The position numbers and the translations under genes were made by a program. Shown piece after piece: positions 39,434 to 51,556 of a DNA stretch of 64,000 bases. The DNA lies in the NCBI GenBank assembly GCA_963920575.1, contig OY986974.1, forward strand, positions 4,844,729-4,908,728, written 5' to 3'. Numbering within the stretch: position 1 is the first letter of the stretch; each line of letters starts with the position of its first letter. The notes below the pieces were generated by a model, which saw nothing but the letters and a program-made list of their open reading frames with translations, made no database searches and was not told the DNA's origin. The stretch is from Narthecium ossifragum (Eukaryota > Streptophyta > Magnoliopsida > Dioscoreales > Nartheciaceae).

Positions 39434-42400
39434 TCATACAGGAAGAGAAGGGGGCACAGGCTCTGCCACACCGGTTTCACCATTGAGGACGTTCACATTG
39501 CCATCAGCATCGACATCCACAATCGCAGAGTCTCCCTCCTTGATCTCTCCAGCAAGCATCCTCTCCGCCAAACTGTCCTCCAGCAGCCTCATTATTGCCC
39601 TCCTCAGAGGTCTCGCTCCATAGCTAGGGCTGTAACCTTCGTCGACCACTCTGTCTCTAAATCTCTCCGTCACTTGAAGCTCAATGTCCTTGGCCTTCAG
39701 CCTGTCAAACACCTCCTTCAGCATTATGTCAGCAATCTCCTTCACCTCCAGCTTCGTCAGTTGCCGGAAGACGATCATTTCATCCAACCTGTTCAAGAAC
39801 TCTGGCCTGAAGTACTGCTTCAACTCTTCAGTGACCAGGCTTTTAATCCGGTTGTAGCTGCTATCCTTCTCATCATAGTCCAGATCAAACCCGATCCTAC
39901 GACCACCCTTCTCGATCACGCTGCTTCCGACGTTGGAAGTCATGATTAAAAGAGTGTTCTTGAAATCAACTGTTCGCCCCTTGCTATCTGTTAGCCTCCC
40001 ATCTTCCAAAATCTGAAGCATCATGTTGAAGACATCTGGGTGAGCCTTCTCAATCTCATCAAATAGGACGACCGTATAGGGCCGTCGACGAACCGCTTCA
40101 GTTAGCTGACCACCTTCAGTGTAGCCCACATAACCAGGTGGTGAGCCAATGAGCTTGGATACTGTGTGCCTTTCCATAAATTCACTCATGTCAAGTCGGA
40201 TCATGGCATCCTCAGAGCCAAAATAGTAGGTGGCTAAAGCCTTGGCCAGTTCTGATTTGCCAACACCAGTCGGACCTGAGAATATGAAGCTGGCAATTGG
40301 TCGGTTGGGGTTTTTGAGACCAACACGCGCTCGACGGATGGCTCGACTTATGGCCTTGACCGCCTCATCCTGGCCTACGACACGTTTGTGAAGAGTCTCT
40401 TCCATCTTCAGGAGTCGGTCAGACTCATCGCTTGAGACTTTGTCGACTGGGATGCCAGTCCAAGAAGAAACAATGTGCTGTATGTCTACTTCTGTAACAA
40501 TTGGACCTGAATCACCTGCCTCACTCTCTGCTTTGCTCATCTCTTTGCCCTTGTCGATTAGAGCTGAGATCTGGGCCTTCAACTCCATTTCGCGGTCTCT
40601 CAGCTCTCCAGCCTGTCAGAAGAATAGTTAGATTTTAGTAAAGGTTAATTATTGGAAGCTATATAAATATGGAAACAAGTAAGTTGCTCAAAGAAGCAAT
40701 AGGGCTTGCTTTTCAACCTAAAAGTTAAAAATGTCCTTTAAACTAAGGTAACATGTATAAAAAGCAACTTCCACCCTGATGCAAAAGTAACTCATGGATT
40801 TATAATCAGCAATCAATATAAATAACAATTTACTAATAGGGGAAATACACTTGCCTTTTCGAAATCTTGACTGCGAACAGCCTCATTCTTCTCCTTGGTG
40901 ATCTGTCGGAGCTCCTTATCAAGCTCTCTGGCTTCCTCTGGGAGCTGCAAGGGGCAAGTTCCCGCTACAGATACAGAATTTGCAGAATAGCATGTTAAAG
41001 AAAGGGGACGAAATCATACCTGTGCATGGCGAAGCCTCACGCGAGAACCAGCTTCATCTATTAAGTCAATTGCTTTGTCAGGGAGAAAGCGGTCACTGGA
41101 AAGCACCGGATCATTTTATGAGTGGACAAAGGCAAGTTGTAACCAAACTAATAAAAGAATAGCATCACAAACAAGAACAAAACATAAGGCAGAGTGCATT
41201 GTCAATTGAGGTCCTAATGATTGATGCCACGTGTGCAAAAGAGGAACGGCATAAGCCAAACATTTTGATCCATGATGAAGCAGCATGCAATCATCTATTC
41301 CTTTGTACTTTTAACAACCATCTGTAGTACTATACTAGAAATATCAGCACATTAAGAAACAAGGAATGATTTATAAAACTATTAATACTGTCATTATCGG
41401 GTAAGAAGTGGCAAGGAAAGAAATCATCCAGCTCAAAATTGGAATGTCATTGGTATGCTAGAAAGTTGTCCCGTGGCCAGCAACTCATTGAAAGAAAGCC
41501 TTCAAGGAACACAAGTTCTCAAATCTTATGCTGGAATGATGTCGCAAACTTCATGGTCAGCAACCTAGTTATATTTTGGATTAAATACGTTTTAGTCCCC
41601 TCAAATAGGCGTTAGGCTTCAATTCAGAACCTCAAATTTAAACCAAATCAATTTGGCCCTTAATCCCATTCGGCTTTAACTCCACCAATGGAAAAACCCA
41701 GGTGATCTGCACGTGACATGAGTTTCAAACATAGAAACCAACGGTTAAATACATTTTAGTACCCTCAAGTCTGGGTTAAGTTCCAATTGTTTCCCTCACA
41801 TGTGGACCAAGTGGGTTTCTCCATTAGTCAATTTAACACCTTATGGGATCAGGGTCAAAATAAAACGGTTTTTGAAACTTAAAGGACCAAATTGATACAA
41901 TTCATATTTGAGGGTACTAAAACGTATTTAACCCTTATATTTTAAAAACAGGTTAGAGGCTTGGTTTGACAAACATTTGCACAGGGAAAACATCAATAGT
42001 GGTAAGAAACTTAATCCAGTCTCAGCATCTGGCATGGCACACGTAGTTATATGTCATTCAGCATTCAGCAGTAGCGAAGAATTCTCGATTTTGTCAAACC
42101 TGATGTATTGGTATGACAATTGCGCAGCAGATACTAGAGCTTCATCTGTATAACGGAGCTTGTGGTGAATCTCGTATCGTTCCCGAAGACCCTTAAGAAT
42201 TTGTATTGTCTCATCAACTGTCGGCTCTGGGACTTTCACTGGTTGGAATCGTCTTTCTAAAGCTGGGTCCTTTTCAATGTGCTTCCTGTATTCATCGAGT
42301 GTTGTGGCTCCAATGCACTGGAACACACAGAAATGACATTTAACATGGCATAAATAAGAGCCTTAAAGTGTTCACTGCTAATATACGACTAGACAACCAT

Positions 42401-45400
42401 CTAGAAAAGATATAGTGAAAAAGAATTACAGTTTTTAGACCATTAAAATATGCATGCTTCATTATGCTTTAAAGCCCACTGATCAGATATGAAAAGAAGC
42501 TAAAAAGCTAGAAACCAGTAGCAACAGTGTTAAATAAGCCCAATTTGCAAGTTGAATATCTCGATTACCTGCAGTTCACCTCTTGAAAGAGCTGGTTTTA
42601 AGATATTAGCAGCATCAATTGCACCCTCTGCTGCTCCTGCTCCAATTAATGTGTGCACCTCATCAATAAAGAGTATTATCTCATCACTTTGCTTAATTTC
42701 CTCCATCAACTTCTTCAATCTTTCTTCAAACTCTCCACGGTATTTTGTGCCGGCAACAAGAAGTCCCATATCAAGGGTAATCACCTACGTAGCAGAAATG
42801 GCACCCAAAGATGGAACAATGTAGAAATTTGCAAAGATTTTCACCATAATACAAACCTAGCTAGTGAAAAAAGAGAAAAAAATAGCAAAGCTAAAAAGTA
42901 AGATGCACATAGAAAAGACAAGCCTCAATGGTGTGCATCTTATAATGAGAGTTGAATGAACTAAATAAAGAACGACAATTTGTGCAAACCTTTTTTCCTT
43001 CGATTGTTTCTGGAACATCGCCGTTAGCAATTCTTTGGGCAAGTCCTTCTGCAATAGCTGTCTTCCCAACACCAGGCTCACCAATCAGGCAGGGATTGTT
43101 CTTAGTCCGCCTGCCTAAAATTTGGGTAACACGCTCTATTTGCTGCTGCCTGCCAACAACAGGATCTAGCTTACCCTGGATAGCAAGGATACATTAGATG
43201 ATAATTTCAATTAATCAGACCAACATGGTTCATAGAACACATCCAAAGAAGGCAGGCGCAAACAACATACCTCCTCAGCTAACTTTGTAAGATTAGTTCC
43301 ATACTCTTCAAGAGTGGGCATCTTTGCGCCACTGCTTCCACCTCCTACCCCAGCACCAACAGCTTCTGTACTTTCACCGACCATTCGAATAACCTGTTTG
43401 CACAAAACAAGGTCAAGCCTCTCCCGCTTTCAAGCATCCACATGAACATGCATCATTCGAAGACACTTACCTGTGTACGAATATTGCCTGGGTCGGCTCC
43501 AAGGCTTTCAAGCACACGAGCTGCTACGCCTTCGCCCTCACGGAGCAAGCCAAGCAGCAAGTGCTCGGATCCTATGTAGTTATGACCTGAAACATGGATA
43601 ATGTGTATAAGAACTTGCATAGCCCATCCCGGCATTCAAAAGCAAACTACAGACATATAGATGGAGGCACATACACGCAAGCATGTGAGTCCAATTTTTC
43701 CACTCAATAATTAATGTACAAACTACAAGTAGCAGGGTGCATTCCATCTATCAAGGTGTAGCCTTTTGAATCACACTTGATTATTCGTACCGTTCCACAG
43801 CAAATCCTCGAAGACAGTACATATCTTCGGGGAAAAGGAAATCATAGAAAAGAAGCACAACTTTCATGTGCATCACATATTTATACATCAACCTTATAAG
43901 GAGCAAAAACGGTTACAACCGCTTCTCCTCTAATAAGATCAGTTTAATAAGGTTTTATGGTAATATAATTGAATCTAATCTAATCAGTTATCTTATAATC
44001 TTTTAATCTCCCCATATCAATTATCTAATCTAATCAGTTATCTTAAGCCGATATATGAATTCAGTTATGCCGATCGATAGTAGAGGACGTGCGTCGTTGG
44101 TTATGGATGGAGATCAAGAGGGGTTCGCGTTCGTCGGCTACCAAGGGATATCGAGCGAAGGAGATAGGAGAGAGAGGAGCAGGAGACCAAGCGATATCGC
44201 GTTCGTCGGCGTCGCCAGTGTGGTACATGAAGCTTACGCCACGGACGTCGCTGTAGCGAGAGTTGAGGGGTGGATTATAAGGCTAATCGATTACGAAGTT
44301 GGAGCCGGTAAGAGGCAACGGTGAGAAACCATCGGTGGGATCGACAACACAGAGAATGTTGGCATCTTCGAGGTGGGTGGCTGTGAGGAGGAGTTTGTAG
44401 CAGATATCACACATGCCACTGTCAGTTCTCCGCATGGCCTTTTCACCTTTTCTTTTAAAACTGAATATTTTTTTGGGTTTTTTTTCTTCTTCAAATTAGA
44501 GTATAATCCACAAAATTGAATATTTTGTTGATATAATCAACGAGAGGTTTCAATCATGTTTTGAAGCTGAGAAATCAGAGTTGGTTGTAAACAGAAGAAG
44601 AGGTCTAAGCAGAGCATATTGAGAATTTTTTTATAAATAATTTTTTTTCAGACCGTGCCAGTGGCACGGGCCAACACTAGTGCAATAAAAAAGAGTAAAT
44701 ATCGTAGAGCTTCCTTTCAAGTGTCGAACTTCTCATTTATCTTGCAATAATTTCGTAAGCACGGCGAGAATTCCTTGCCTAAATGAATAGCCTAGTAACT
44801 GACACTACTATCTAAGAGGTCATACGGTTCCTTAATATTCCATAGCCACAAGAGCAAGGTAAGGCACGCATGATCATCATATGATGACCATACCCCCATG
44901 CCATAAAAGCAGGAGAAGATTAACCCTAAGCACCAAGCAATACTGGAAACATCATATGAGACAGGGACCACGCTGTCCAAGAAATAGGCCACAGAACTAT
45001 CAACTGTTTAAAAACATGAACACCTCAGAATTTATAAAGATATCATTCAGAACTAAAAATAAACATCGAAAGAATATCTATAAGCTCTTAATTATGGAAC
45101 AATCAAGAGCGAAATAATACAAAAAAGATCATCAGTAACATACTAACATGCAAGATGCACCAAATAATCCAGAAAAGGTAAGAAGCGAGGAAGGTTCAAG
45201 GAAAATGGATAATTGCATCCGACTGACTTGTAATTTCAATCAAGCAATATTGGATGACACAAAAGGTTCTCATTGATGATAAAACGACAAAGAATATACC
45301 AAGTTGACGGGCTTCCTCCAATGAGAGCTCCAAAACACGCTTTGCACGTGGTGTAAATGGGATCTCGACGGCAACAAATCCACTGCCCCGGCCAATAATC

Positions 45401-45864
45401 TTCTCTACTTCCACGCGAGCATCTTTTAGATTAATGCCCATAGATTTCAGAACTTTGGCGGCTATACCAGTCCCTTCACCAATCAGACCCAACAGAATCT
45501 GCTCTGTCCCGACAAAATTGTGACCCAATCGTCTTGCTTCTTCTTGAGCAAGCATAATGACCTTAATAGCCTTCTCCGTGAAACGCTCAAACATAGCTAC
45601 AACAGAACCCCTACTAGCTTTTCCTTGAGGAGCAGAAATATAAGCTGCCACGACAGAATGGAAGTCCCTCTTCTTCCTCGATAGCAAGTTCAAAGAATTC
45701 GAGCTATGCAAGCCAACAAAACCTCTCAAATGGAGAGGGCGTCCTGGTACAGTGTACATCATCCTGACAGCCTTTTTCGCCTTCCCAGAGACTGCTATCT
45801 GACTGCGTGAACCCCGTACAGCCACAGCAGGAAGGATAGCCGACTGAATCATAGCCCCAGCCAT
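39434..45864 (-). CDS. CLPC1: Chloroplast Clp protease ATP-binding subunit ClpC (Hsp100)
   Basis: AAA+ unfoldase of the chloroplast stroma that feeds proteins to ClpP/R and assists import at the inner envelope. Coding exons on minus: 45864-45300, 43586-43471, 43393-43271, 43175-42990, 42784-42569, 42317-42100, 41095-41020, 40944-40855, 40612-39434; these sum to 2769 bases (922 residues), full length, all phases matching. Residues 1 to about 75 are a transit peptide; then the Clp N-domain repeats ([40 protein letters not shown]). NBD1 has Walker A GEPGVGKT (about 300-307) and Walker B ILFIDEVH (about 367-374). The UVR-like [20 protein letters not shown] follows. NBD2 has Walker A GPTGVGKS (643-650), Walker B VVLFDE (711-716) and the ClpP-docking loop IGF (770-772). 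The intron after 40855 starts GCAAGT (GC-AG type). The ATG at 45864 opens the transit peptide. No lesion seen. Confidence 0.97.
41578..41934. mobile_element. Mutator-type MITE in a ClpC intron, 9-base target duplication
   Basis: Inverted termini GGATTAAATACGTTTTAGTC and the complement of ACTAAAACGTATTTAACCC; perfect 9-base target duplication TTATATTTT at 41569-41577 and 41935-41943. 357 bases, noncoding, in the intron between exons 42100 and 41095. Confidence 0.92.
43888..44680 (+). mobile_element. Non-autonomous Helitron candidate in a ClpC intron
   Basis: The 3' end has a stem CCGTGCC-AGT-GGCACGG (44653-44669), 11 bases further on ends in CTAG (44677-44680), and is followed by T. The proposed 5' end is TCAACCTTATAAGGAGC preceded by A, so insertion between A and T fits. 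The middle (about 44050-44440) is GC-rich, unlike the rest of the intron, and contains an 89-codon frame (44055-44324) matching nothing I know, possibly a captured gene fragment. The 3' end is convincing; the 5' end is a best guess. Confidence 0.65.
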
Positions 45865-45887
45865 GGCTTTCACCAACAAGAAGCAGC

Positions 45888-47235
45888 TCTGCAGTAGGGT
45901 ATATAAACTAACTGCAAACAGAAGGCACATAGATGAATCACGGTCATTACATCATTAACTTACCTATCTTAGCAACATTCAAAGGATTTCCTCGCGCGAC
46001 AAAAGAACAGGCAACCAATTACAAACTCAATGACATTAAAATTAGCTCAAATGGATGCCAGAACTATAGTGTTCTACCGAGCACCAAAGTAATCCTCCCA
46101 AATGGGGAATTGATTATGGAACAGATGAAACTAATGTGAAAAAACAAGAAAAATTCAAAGCCATCAAATATTCAATTACACAACCATTTGGGTCCTAGAG
46201 GATTCCTCCTTTCTTCTTATGGATTCACGAGGATATCGTTTAGGAGTTTATGAACATCATACCCGAGTTTGCTACAAAAATTATCTCGAATCGATATCAA
46301 GAAAACACATAAATATTAGAGTGGAGACATGTAATAAGCTGCTCTCGAGCATCTTTAGACATAAATACTTTAGCAAACCACCTATAATTGCAGAGAGATT
46401 AATTACAACTCATAATATGTTTGCAACCAAAAATTAATAGGAAATAAAGTAGGATATGAGATAGAAGTTCTAGCAAAAGTGCAAGTGCTCTGTTCTCTTC
46501 GGTTCAGCTGGAGACCAATGAAAGTAATGAAATATTAAGACAAAGGAAAACAACAAGAGCAAAACTTGGGAATTCATAATCATACTTCTATTAATTCGAA
46601 GAGATTAAAAGAATTAAGAGCTAGTTATAGACAAGGAATGGATTCGAGTAACTATTCTACACAAAAGAAGAAGAATAAAACTCTTTTTTTTCCAACATGT
46701 ATTGCTCACAGTACTTTCTCTACAGTCCCTGAATACTTGGGCGCATAGCAAAAGCACCAGAATTTGTATTATAGTGCCAAAGAAACGAAACCCTCGAAAC
46801 CCATCACTCCATTGATCCTCCCAGATAAAGGGAAGCACGCATCCACGGCAGATTTGCGTCAAATCGACTTCCAAGAAAGACAAGAACATCTCAATCAAGC
46901 ATCACACACATAGATAGATAGCCGGGGATACAGAAAGGGGAGCGAGTGGGGTTACCGGGATCGCGAACGGAGGCAGGAACGGTGTACCCCTTTCGGAGGA
47001 GCAGCTTCACCAGCCACGATGCTTCTCATCATCAAGGATCGAGATGGGAAGAGACATAGATCGAGCGACAGATGGGAAGAGACAGAGATCGAGATGGATG
47101 GAGATGGTTGATCGAACAACAAAGAGGGAGGGATTGTACTCAAGCAAGCCGGAGGCGGCGCAAGACAACGGAGATGAGAATGGAGAGAGAGAGAGAAAAG
47201 GGCAGAGCGCCGGAAGAGATGGGAGAGAGAGGGGG
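45888..47235 (-). promoter_or_regulatory. ClpC 5' UTR exon, leader intron and proximal upstream region
   Basis: On minus, a leader exon upstream of 46956 (donor CCCG|GTAACC) probably splices to an acceptor CTGCAG at 45889-45894, 24 bases before the ATG. The leader is GA/CT-rich (AGAGAGAGAGAAAAGGG at about 47185). The sequence ends at about 47235-47245 where Copia LTR sequence begins, so the promoter is either very short or lies within or beyond the insertion. Parts of the leader intron (45930-46310) recur in the truncated copies at 59.6-62.1 kb. Confidence 0.55.
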
Positions 47236-47737
47236 TGTCAATGATAAGGTTCTTTTATCTTTTTGGGTTAGTTCTTATCCAACCGTTTGATTTTATTATA
47301 TATTTATTACTCATTTTTATTTTCTGGAAGAGTTGTTTTCGTGCGTTTCGAGGCGTCTCCTGAGGATAGACGCTAGCCGTCCGATTGCATCGGTTCAGAT
47401 ACGAACCAGCGCGTTCTCTTCTTCTACAAAAGAAATGTCAGTTTCTTTGTAGGAGACAGATCTTGAAGTCTTCTCTTCCTCTCTACTCGATTTCTTTGGA
47501 TTGGGAAACCAGATTTGGAGGTCTTTTAGAGTTGTAGTCTTAAATATCTAAAGTGGGCATTGTATCCGGCGGATAGAATTTCTAAGACCTGCTGCAATTA
47601 AGGGGAAATTACTATCTTCAAGAAGGCGCTTGCTTCTACGTCACCTTGCCTACATTGATCCTCTTTCTCTACTTCATCCTAATTTCTGATTATAATTTGA
47701 AGATGATAATATGTAGCCAATTGCAAAGAAAGCAGCA

Positions 47738-48620
47738 ATGATTGAAGTAGAAAAATTGGAGAAGATTGAGGGAGGAAACAATTATACTCGGTGGAAGCTA
47801 AAGATCTACCACCAAATGTTCGTTACTCAAGTTGTCTGTGTTTTGACAACTCCTTGTCCCAAAGAGGCGCCAACACCGGAAGAACTTGCTGCAAATCAAA
47901 AGAAATGGTGTGAAGATGACTATAATTGTTGATTCCTCATCCTCAACTCCATGTCAAATACTCTTTTTGATGTCTATCATAAGCATGATTCTGCAATAAA
48001 GCTTTGGACGACACTGGAAGAGAGGTATGTAAATTCTAATGCTGAAAATCGTTCTTACATGATTAATAAGTATGTCAACTATCGCATGAATAATACTCAA
48101 CCTATCATCAATCATATCTATGAGTTAATCAAAATTGCTCAAGATATTGCTGAATACGGAGAACCAATTTCAGAGGAATTTCAAGTTTCTCATATCATTG
48201 GTAAACTTCCTCTTTCATGGAAAGATTACTAAAGAGTGCTGAAACATAAAAGCGATCCTCTGACCTTGAGTCAATTAATTCAACATATTCAGATTGAGCA
48301 TGAGGCTCGCGAGTTAGACATACTTGAGAATCATGGAAAGAATGAAACTATTCAGCATATTCAGATTGAGCACGAGGCTCGCGAGTTAGACATACTTGAG
48401 AATCATGGAAAGAATGAAACTATTCGTAATATAGTTGAAAAGCCAGCAACAAAGAAAGTATGGAAGCATCATGATAAGAAAAAGAATTTTTCTAAGTTCA
48501 AGAAGAAGAAGGATAATGGGAGGAAAGGTGCATGCCACGTATGTGACAAAACATGACACTTTGCATCAAAGTGCAGATTTCACAAAGGTCAAGGGCAACA
48601 TCAAGCAAATCTTGTAGAAG
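47738..48620 (+). pseudogene. Copia gag remnant
   Basis: GGNNYTRWKLKIYHQM, LWTTLEERYVNSNAEN and HIIGKLPLSWKDY mark a UBN2-type gag, followed by a zinc knuckle CHVCDKT.HFASKC interrupted by TGA where Gly is expected. Further stops lie after DDYNC (47930) and WKDY (48230). A 72-base in-frame duplication (48278-48349, 48350-48421) repeats IQHIQIEHEARELDILENHG. Confidence 0.8.
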
Positions 48621-48625
48621 ATGAT

Positions 48626-50140
48626 ATGATCACTATGCTTACTAAGATCCTCATGCTCAACTTAGTTGATGGATGGTGGATAGATTCTGGTGCTACATGT
48701 CATGTAACACCTTATCGAGATGTCTTCAAGACATATGCGGCAATGAATGATGAAAAATCAGTTTTTATGGGAAATTCTTCGACATGTGTTGTGGCTGGAA
48801 AAGGAATCGTCCAACTTCCTCTTTTCTCAGGGAAGATCCTAACGCTTTGAGACATCTATCATATTCCTGGACTTAGAAAGAGTCTCATTTCTGTTGTGAA
48901 GTTAGATGACAATGGCTTCCATATTGTATTTGATTCTCATAAAGTTATTATTACCAAAAAAGGATCCTTTGTCGGAAAAGCATATGCAAAAGATAACATG
49001 TATTTGCTTAGTATGATGAATGAAAGTAATGGTTCTGCTTATATTGTTGATGTTCCTCCTAATCGTTTATGACATTTTAGATTGGGACATGCAGGAAATC
49101 ATACTATTCATAATATGGTTAATGCTAATATTCTTCCAAAATTACATTCATCTTTGCCCTTAGATAAATGTGACTGTTGTGTTCAAGCAAAGTTAAGCAA
49201 AAACCCTTTTAAGTCTATTGTTAGATCTACTACCCTCTTAGAATTGATTCATTCAGACGTATGTGATAACAAGGATCATTTAACTCGTGGAGGAAAAAGA
49301 TATTTCGAGACATTTATTGATGATTTTTCAAAATTCACCTATGTATATTTATTGAAATCAAAATCCGAGGTTTTTGAGAAATTCAAGGTTTTCAAAAGTG
49401 AGGTTGAAAATCAATTGGGTTTGAAAATTAAGAGGTTAAGATTTGATCGTGGGGGAGAATATATGTCTAATGAGTTTGAAATTTTTTGTGAAGTTCATGG
49501 AATCATTAGAGAAGTTATAGCACCATATGCCCCTCCTCAAAATGGTGTCACGGAGCGCAAAAATCGAACTCTTCTTGAGATGGTTAGTGCTATGCTTATT
49601 CATGCTATATTGCCTTTGAGTTTTTGGGGGAGAAGCTCTTTATACTGCTTGTCATATAAGGAATGAAGTTTTACATACAGGTCAAAGTAAGACGCTTTAC
49701 GAGTTTTGGAAAGGTAGAACCCCAAATGTTAATTACTTTAAAGTTTGGGGATGCATTGCCTATGTTTTAGATATTTCCCAAAAGAGACCAAAGTTGGGAA
49801 GTAAAGCTATCAAATCCATCTTTATTGGATATGCTAAGGCATATAGATTCTTGAATCTGAAATCTAATACGGTTTTTGAGGCTATTAGTGCAGAATTCTT
49901 TGAACATCTTACAATTAAAGATGTAGACTCTTTTGAATTAAATAAAGAATTGGGTGTTGGTTGTGATCAAGATATTCCAAACTCTTCTCAAGATCCATCT
50001 TCCAGTGAAATTGAATTGAGAAGAAGTAAGAGACAAAGAATTGAAAAAGACTTAGGTCATGATATGTTCACATATATGCTAGATGATGATCCTAAGACTT
50101 TTGGTGAAGCAATATCATCTTTGGACGCTCATTTATGAAA
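48626..50140 (+). pseudogene. Copia protease and integrase remnant
   Basis: The aspartic protease motif WWIDSGATCHVT is at about 48673. The integrase zinc finger (HFRLGHAGNHTIHNM ... CDCCVQAK) and core follow, with catalytic residues in HSDVCD, FIDDFSKFTYVYLL and the E of HGIIREVIAPYAPPQNGVTE. Stops at about 48850 (after GKILTL), 49072 (where RLWHFRLGH is expected) and 49664. Cannot encode active integrase. Confidence 0.85.
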
Positions 50141-50673
50141 AAAAGGCGATGGATGATGAGATTAAGTCTATCATGGATAATAATACTTGGGCTTTGATGT
50201 CTTTACCTCCAAATACCAAGACTATAGGATCTAAATGGATCCTTAGGAAAAGCTGAAACCATTAGGTAGTATAGAGAGATATAGGTTAGATTAGTAGCCA
50301 AGGGTTATAGTCAAAAGCATGGTATAGATTATTTTGATACATTTTCTTCTGTTTCGAGAATTGCATCTATTCGCATTATGTTTGCACTTGCTTCTTTGTA
50401 TAATCTTGAAGTCCATCAAATGGACGTTAAAACTGCTTTTCTTAATGGTGACTTGGATGAAGAGGTTTACATTGATCAACCTGAAGGTTATGTGGTAGAA
50501 GGCCAAGAAGACAAAGTTGTAAACTAAACAAATCTTTGTATGGTTTTAAGCAAGCACATCTTCAATGGTACAAGAAATTCAAGAAGCAAGTAAGGAGCTT
50601 TGGTTTCAAGCAAAATAAGGTAGAAAATTGTGTTTTCTCTAAAGTTATTGATGTCGGTTCTTATTACTCTATT

Positions 50674-51556
50674 GGGCCCGTTTGCCCCTATCCCGGGATA
50701 AGACCCAAACAACCATTTTATCATGGGATAGGAATCCCAGGATAAGAGTTATCCTGGGATTCCTAAACCCAGGATTGGAATGAGGGACTTGATTGTAAAA
50801 TGGGGTCTTACGGGGGGTTTTATGTAAAATTTTAATCTAATTAATGAATAATTTCTAATTTGATTTGTTTGAATTGAGCTACTATTTATTTTATATTATT
50901 TTAATAATATAAATTAAAATATTATTATTATATTAATATAAATGGGTCCGCATGGGGGAATGCATTGATGTGTATAATCATGCCACGTTATCATACTATG
51001 TCATGTGACGATGCAATCCTTTTTCGAGTCCGCTGGAAGTAGAGGTCACGTGTACGTTGCTGGCGGCCACGACGCTGGCAAGAACACCCTCAACATCACC
51101 GAGCCATACGACCCGGTAGAGGACGGGCGAGCATCGATGCCGACGATAACGGAGGAGCGAGCGTCTGCCAGAGATGGCAAGTAAGCGGGCGTTGATATGA
51201 GAGGGATTAGCAGGAGGAGGCATCAAACGGGTAGGGTGGTAATATTATAATTTAATTAATATAATATGTATTATCATATTATTAAGTAATTTATTAAAGC
51301 CAAGGTAAGTATTTATGCATTATCATATTATTAATTTACTTTCCATCTCACCGATCCCTATTTCTATTCCACCTTTTACATCTAATATTATTAATTTACT
51401 TTCCACCTCACCAATTTCAAATAATCATTATCTCCTTATCCCCACTTTTCAACCAAACATCAAAGTGGGATAAATTTTATCCCACAACTTATTCCGGGTT
51501 ACTAATCCCTATCCCCTCTAATCCCGGGATAGACTATCCCGCAACCAAACGCAGCC
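50674..51556. mobile_element. Inverted-terminal-repeat element (Tourist-like) carrying a kelch fragment
   Basis: Left terminus GGGCCCGTTTGCCCCTATCC pairs with the right terminus (complement of GACTATCCCGCAACCAAACG CAGCC), the same style as the MITE at 14968. It interrupts the RT between YYSI and HVDD. No transposase. A target duplication is not clear. Near both ends are CTATCCC/GGGATAG repeats. Confidence 0.75.
51011..51184 (+). CDS. 57-codon kelch-repeat fragment captured in the nested element
   Basis: ATG at 51011, TAA at 51182. Translation contains HVYVAGGHDAGKNTLNITEP, YDPVEDGRASMP and ITEERASARDG, one kelch blade of the kind found in plant F-box/kelch-repeat proteins: the double Gly, the Y six residues later and a Trp position (here Arg-Ala). 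It is GC-rich inside AT-rich element sequence, so it looks captured from a host gene. It is too short to fold as a propeller; expression is unknown. Confidence 0.6.
   Translation: MQSFFESAGSRGHVYVAGGHDAGKNTLNITEPYDPVEDGRASMPTITEERASARDGK

Noticed and set aside
44881..45117. Open frame in the first ClpC coding intron
   Set aside because: Lies between ClpC exons on the opposite strand, AT-rich, no motif; a chance frame.
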